Below, in pieces: positions 60,901 to 64,000 of a stretch of 64,000 nucleotides of DNA. A program made the position numbers and the translations under genes. Below the pieces are notes generated by a model. The model searched no databases, was not told the DNA's origin, and was given only the letters and a program-made list of their open reading frames with translations. The first letter of the stretch is position 1, and each line of letters begins with the position of its first letter. The DNA is taken from assembly GCA_030683995.1 (NCBI GenBank), contig JAUXPH010000045.1:105859-169858 (forward strand), in the 5' to 3' direction. This DNA comes from Lutibacter sp. GTDB taxonomy: Bacteria > Bacteroidota > Bacteroidia > Flavobacteriales > Flavobacteriaceae.

Positions 60901-63900
60901 ATCATACTTGTTGTCTTTATCAAAAGCTCCTTTAGCCAAGTTATAGTCTGCCGATCGGGTATTGTCATATGCATTAAGTTTTACCGTATTATTTCCGCAA
61001 TCGTCAGGGGCAATTGCAACATCGTTACCGGCAAAAGCATAGTTGACTCTTATTTCAACCTCAACGCTTCCTTCTGTACCAAAACTTTGACAACCATTAA
61101 TTAACGAAGTCACCATATAAGAATGAACTCCTGGCGAAGCTGGTGTAATAAATGCTGAATTTGTTGTTGAAATGACAGTACCATCTTCATCAGTCCAATA
61201 CATTGTATAGCCCAACGGTGCATCTGGAAGGCCAACATTATCTATGGCCCAAGAACTTCCAACGGTTCCAACATATGAAAAACGGATGCGTAAGTTTGTT
61301 TGTCCTAGGTATGGGCTTAAATCTATTGTTCTCGAAGGAAAAGAATTGGCATTAGGACTTAAAGTACCTGTGTATTGTTCTAAAAGAATGTATGTTCCTC
61401 CATTAATCGAAATTTCAATTTTTGCTGTAGCTCCTAATAATAAATTGTACGCATGGTCAAATTTTAAAGTTGCAGTATCCCAGCCTATTGTGCTAAAAAT
61501 AGGTGTTTCCAATTTACTGGTAAACGCGCCATGAACAATAGCAAATTTATTGTCAGAACGGTAAAATACGCCAGAATAAGTTCCTCCATTTGTGGCACTA
61601 AGCCTAAATGGCGCAGGATCTGTGCTACTACCTCCCGTATTAATATTTGGATCATTATCAGCAGTCCACCCTGGTAAACTTGCATTGTTGAATGTACCTC
61701 CGGTTGTAAATAAACCACTTGTTGTAAAGCCACTTTCAGAGCTTAAATTGACAGGTATTCCTAAACAACTAGGTGTAGGACTAACAGAAACATTTTGAGG
61801 TTTAATATTAGGAGTAACGCTTACAATTGCTACTGCAGATTTAACTTCAGCACAACTGCCGCTCTTAATAACAGCCCTGTAAATCCGTGTTTCAGTAATA
61901 CCAACATAGCTTTGGACATTTGTTGTATTTGCTATTGACACCCAACTAGTTCCAGCATTAATACTGTATTCCCATTCTACTATATTTCCAGTAAAACCGC
62001 TTAAAATTAATGGCGGACTGGAAGCAGCGTCTGCCTGATGGCATACCAAAATAGTTTTGTTGGTAGTTCCTTGAATGTTTATGATACCGCCAATACTTGC
62101 GGGATCAATTGTTACTGTTAAAGTTGTGGTTGCTGGTCCATTACATCCTGCTGCACTGGCGGTAATGGTGGTTGTTCCGCTCCATCCTGCTGAATAGGTT
62201 ACAGCCCCTGTTGTTGAATCAATATTGTTGCCACCAGCTATACTTGCCGCATCCAGACTGTAAGTAATTCCTGTGGAATTATTTGCAGTTGTTGTGGTTG
62301 TCACTGTTCCTGCACCTTGGCAAAGTGTTGATGTTGATGGTGAAAAAGCATTGATGGTTACTGTTGGTGTTACCGTTACAACATGCGTAGTGGTCGCCGG
62401 ACCGTTACATCCTGCTGCACTGGCGGTAATGGTGGTTGTTCCGCTCCATCCTGCCGCATAGGTTACAGCCCCTGTTGTTGAATCAATAGTGTTGCCACCA
62501 GCTATACTTGCTGCATCCAGACTGTAAGTAATTCCTGTGGAGTTATTAGCTGTCGTTGTGGTAGTCACTGTGCCTGCACCTTGGCAACGTGTTGATGTTG
62601 CCGGTGAAAATGCATTGATGGTTACTGTTGGTGTTACCGTTACAATATGGGTTATTGTTGCCGGTCCGTTACATCCTGCTGCACTGGCAGTAATAGTAGT
62701 AGTTCCACTCCATCCTGCCGCATAGTTTACCGCTCCGGTAGCTGCAACAATCGTATTGCCGCCAGCTATACTTGCCGCATCCAGACTGTAAGTAATTCCT
62801 GTAGAGTTATTAGCTGTCGTTGTGGTTGTTACTGTTCCTGCACCTTGGCAACGTGTTGATGTTGCCGGTGAAAAAGCATTAATCGTTACCGTTGGTGTTA
62901 CTGTTAATGTTGCAACCGTAGAATAAGCGTTTGGACAAGTACCACCGATACCCGTTAAAACTATATCATAGTTTCCATTATTGGCTGTTGTTATATTATT
63001 AATGGTATAGGAAGCTGAATTGGCTCCAGAAATATTCATACCATTTTTTCTCCATTGATAAGAGGATATAGCCCCTGTTGCCGTAATGCTAAAAGTAGCG
63101 TTACTTCCTTCACAAAGTGTTTGCGATATTGGTTGAGAGGTGAAATTCATAACCTGATTTACATTCAGGGTAACCTCATTCGATTTTACGCTTGAACAAG
63201 AAGTATCTCCACTAACAACAACATAGTAAGTTCCTCCATCACTAATATTGGCTTGGTTAAAATTTAAAGTCGTCGAAGTTGCACCAGATATATTTGCTGA
63301 ATTAGTAACAGCAGTTCCCGGTGAAGCACCTTTATACCATTGGTAAGTTAAGTTATCTCCGTATCCAACTACACTTAAACTTGCAGGATTGGTTACGCAA
63401 ACCCCAACATTTTGCGGTTGTGTGGTGATTTGAACAGCCTCTTTAACTGTAATTGTTAAGTCTGCAGAAATATTGGCGCAAGATACGGGAGCATTCGTGG
63501 TTAGTCTTAAAGTTACGGCTCCTGAATAATTTGCTGCAGGTGTATAGGTTACATTTTGAGGTGTTGCTGTTTGGGCGATACTGCTTAATGTTCCACCACC
63601 CGAAACAATTGACCAGGCTCCTGTGGTTGCTCCGCCTCCAATTGTTGCTCCGGATAACGTTATTGCACTTGGCGTGGCTGATTGACAAACTGTATTTGCC
63701 CCCCCTGCATTAACAGTAGGTAATTCGGTTACCGTTATTGTTCTGTCTGAAGAAACAGCGGCACAAGCTCCGGGAGCATTTGTGGTTAGTCTTAAAGTTA
63801 CGGCTCCTGAATAATTTGCTGCGGGCGTATAGGTTATATTTTGAGGTGTTGCTGTTTGGGCGGTACTGCTTAATGTTCCACCACCCGAAACAATTGACCA

Positions 63901-64000
63901 GGCTCCTGTGGTTGCTCCGCCTCCAATTGTTGCTCCGGATAACGTTATTGCACTTGGCGTGGCTGATTGACAAACTGTATTTGCCCCCCCTGCATTAACA
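57982..64000 (-). CDS. Giant T9SS-secreted multidomain adhesin, 5' end cut by window edge
   Basis: About 2,005 residues are visible. The frame stays open from 63150 to the right edge with no stop, and the sequence upstream of the Met at 63150 encodes more Ig-like repeats, so that Met is internal. From the N-side: two ~95-residue repeats with 'GANTVCQ' motifs (63431-64000), Ig-like domains (to ~62893), three 88-residue repeats with 'TVTINAFSP' (62116-62892), a MAM/jelly-roll-like domain (~61740-61220), a LamG-like domain (~60700-60200; 'FSIEVWVKPN', 'WYHIAVTF'), a long beta-rich region, and a C-terminal T9SS type A sorting domain (~58220-57985). It is expected on the cell surface, in adhesion or gliding. 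Confidence 0.9.
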   Translation of the reverse strand, partial: VNAGGANTVCQSATPSAITLSGATIGGGATTGAWSIVSGGGTLSSTAQTATPQNITYTPAANYSGAVTLRLTTNAPGACAAVSSDRTITVTELPTVNAGGANTVCQSATPSAITLSGATIGGGATTGAWSIVSGGGTLSSIAQTATPQNVTYTPAANYSGAVTLRLTTNAPVSCANISADLTITVKEAVQITTQPQNVGVCVTNPASLSVVGYGDNLTYQWYKGASPGTAVTNSANISGATSTTLNFNQANISDGGTYYVVVSGDTSCSSVKSNEVTLNVNQVMNFTSQPISQTLCEGSNATFSITATGAISSYQWRKNGMNISGANSASYTINNITTANNGNYDIVLTGIGGTCPNAYSTVATLTVTPTVTINAFSPATSTRCQGAGTVTTTTTANNSTGITYSLDAASIAGGNTIVAATGAVNYAAGWSGTTTITASAAGCNGPATITHIVTVTPTVTINAFSPATSTRCQGAGTVTTTTTANNSTGITYSLDAASIAGGNTIDSTTGAVTYAAGWSGTTTITASAAGCNGPATTTHVVTVTPTVTINAFSPSTSTLCQGAGTVTTTTTANNSTGITYSLDAASIAGGNNIDSTTGAVTYSAGWSGTTTITASAAGCNGPATTTLTVTIDPASIGGIINIQGTTNKTILVCHQADAASSPPLILSGFTGNIVEWEYSINAGTSWVSIANTTNVQSYVGITETRIYRAVIKSGSCAEVKSAVAIVSVTPNIKPQNVSVSPTPSCLGIPVNLSSESGFTTSGLFTTGGTFNNASLPGWTADNDPNINTGGSSTDPAPFRLSATNGGTYSGVFYRSDNKFAIVHGAFTSKLETPIFSTIGWDTATLKFDHAYNLLLGATAKIEISINGGTYILLEQYTGTLSPNANSFPSRTIDLSPYLGQTNLRIRFSYVGTVGSSWAIDNVGLPDAPLGYTMYWTDEDGTVISTTNSAFITPASPGVHSYMVTSLINGCQSFGTEGSVEVEIRVNYAFAGNDVAIAPDDCGNNTVKLNAYDNTRSADYNLAKGAFDKDNKYDPDNDAGTGATGIWTIKSGPSTCSSGTFYPNNTDPDATFTGDAGTYVLTWTAGGCTDDVQITLTDCSQINFDGVNDNITFKNNYNLTNPFSIEVWVKPNSVTGMQTILSKRDGNNLTANNGYDLRQTGNIISFNWNNGGTIVSPHAISENRWYHIAVTFGSGIYTMYIDGIEVVKSVNGQSAPGTNNLDCILGAMDQTSSPPNKPVNYFSGWMDELRIWNVALTPDQLHQMMNQEIEANGALVRGKIVPIDVNPLSWTTNLLGYYQMSDISCGYLNPTAGTVTGKLRNITSPQLQTAPIPYTSSSDGNWNTMSTWTQPIVWNAPNSKGIDGTTDIDWNIVRTGHNVISNTQDITLLGLLVDANKVTITGAGAQDENNSGHGLWITHYLKLDGQIDLVGESQLVQKRYGTYDGLGNFSTTQFSESIFEPTSSGYIERDQQGKKNSYNYNYWSSPVTLQGAANNAPYKLPDVLRDGTYSANPRTIDFVDGAYSADTPNGLNPIKITSRWIWTYRATIGTDPWANYYQWVNVGYWGQIKVGDGYTMKGTGGSAGVTAMQNYVFVGKPNSGDITTTQLNLNQTYLIGNPYPSALDANEFIKNNLKDCTGCTGSANVFNGALYFWDHFELSNNHLLAEYEGGYATLNLTGGVVAISNVPLTASTNNSGSKIPERYIPVGQGFFVESTLPILSGTGTTLAPGNLYFKNSQRVFQRESVTGANNGSVFMKTAVSKKSANVETTVDSRPKIRLTFDSPLGYRRPLLVGVDENTSNQFDFGYDAPLNEENKEDMFWQLGKGKLVIQGVNNFDEDQELPLGLKISKTGLATIKIEEVKYIDENVTLHIKDKFTGKAHNISYKPFEIELEPGTYLDRFALIFKYQKLVAEDLGTDILLVEPVVEDHNYHVFMNNASAELQIKNNGTDEIRRIIVYNNIGQVMNIWNKDLNRRIISLPVKLATGVYVVQINTINGASINKRIIIE
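62116..62892 (-). repeat. Three 264-bp tandem repeats in the adhesin gene
   Basis: Copies lie at 62629-62892, 62365-62628 and about 62116-62364; each encodes 88 residues beginning 'TVTINAFSP' with a 'CQGAGTVTTTTTANNSTG' core. The first two copies differ at only a few residues; the third ends early. Confidence 0.9.
63431..64000 (-). repeat. 285-bp tandem repeats at the window edge
   Basis: Copies 63431-63715 and 63716-64000 encode 95 residues each with 'GANTVCQ' and 'TGAWSIVSGGGTLSS' segments. Over their last ~220 bases they show only about five differences. More copies may follow outside the window. Confidence 0.9.

Noticed and set aside
63443..63998. Alternate-frame ORFs (81-87 codons, both strands) in the adhesin repeats
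   Set aside because: They are duplicated shadows of the 285-bp repeat; the main adhesin frame is open throughout.

Overview
The window is AT-rich chromosomal DNA from a member of the Bacteroidota, most likely the family Flavobacteriaceae. Supporting signs are a C-terminal type IX secretion (T9SS) sorting domain on a giant surface protein, a PID-CTERM type small protein, many -7 boxes of the form TAnnTTTG, no clear Shine-Dalgarno sites, and family-typical neighbourhoods (TPR-DUF368-aroE-DUF349; rsfS-ftsH-LUD-cdsA-psd-ACBP). No rRNA, tRNA, CRISPR array, transposase or prophage gene was seen. Species cannot be named from the sequence.

Layout. 1-6.1 kb (+): a TPR protein cut by the left edge, two tandem DUF368 membrane proteins, aroE and a DUF349 repeat protein, closed by a strong terminator. 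6.2-11.7 kb (-): a YceI-like lipoprotein, then a tight run rsfS, ftsH, LUD, cdsA, psd, ACBP that joins proteolysis with phospholipid synthesis. 11.8-14.2 kb: birA, SRPBCC, pyrE and a NUDIX hydrolase. 14.5-18.8 kb (-): a molybdenum-hydroxylase cassette (MocA-like, XdhC, Tat-exported catalytic subunit, 2Fe-2S subunit). 19-25.5 kb: an RluE-type pseudouridine synthase, topB, small accessory genes and a TolB-like lipoprotein, in repeat-rich DNA. 25.7-27.5 kb: lepA.

27.6-41.3 kb is an energy module. A 2x[4Fe-4S] ferredoxin is divergent from korAB (2-oxoacid:ferredoxin oxidoreductase). It is followed by nuoA, B, C, D, H, I, J, K, L, M, N without nuoE, F or G, and by a small unknown gene. The arrangement suggests a complex I without an NADH-input module that may take electrons from ferredoxin reduced by KorAB.

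41.3-54 kb (mostly -) is an envelope/exopolysaccharide region. It has a MurG-like glycosyltransferase, an LpxH-like phosphoesterase and a GH16-like lipoprotein. The main cluster runs hybrid histidine kinase (PAS-PAS-HK-REC-HPt), stand-alone REC, membrane HEAT protein, processive GT2, LtaS-like phosphotransferase with TPRs, YaiO-type outer membrane barrel, CYTH protein. This looks like a phosphorelay-controlled polymer synthesis, decoration and export system, and it is the best candidate for an undescribed system here.

54-64 kb: small lipoproteins and hypotheticals, an ATP-grasp enzyme, a GNAT protein, a PID-CTERM protein, and a T9SS-secreted multidomain adhesin that is open to the right edge (over 2,000 residues visible). 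Intergenic spaces hold several families of palindromic dispersed repeats. One such repeat lies in frame inside topB, and one is nested in another.
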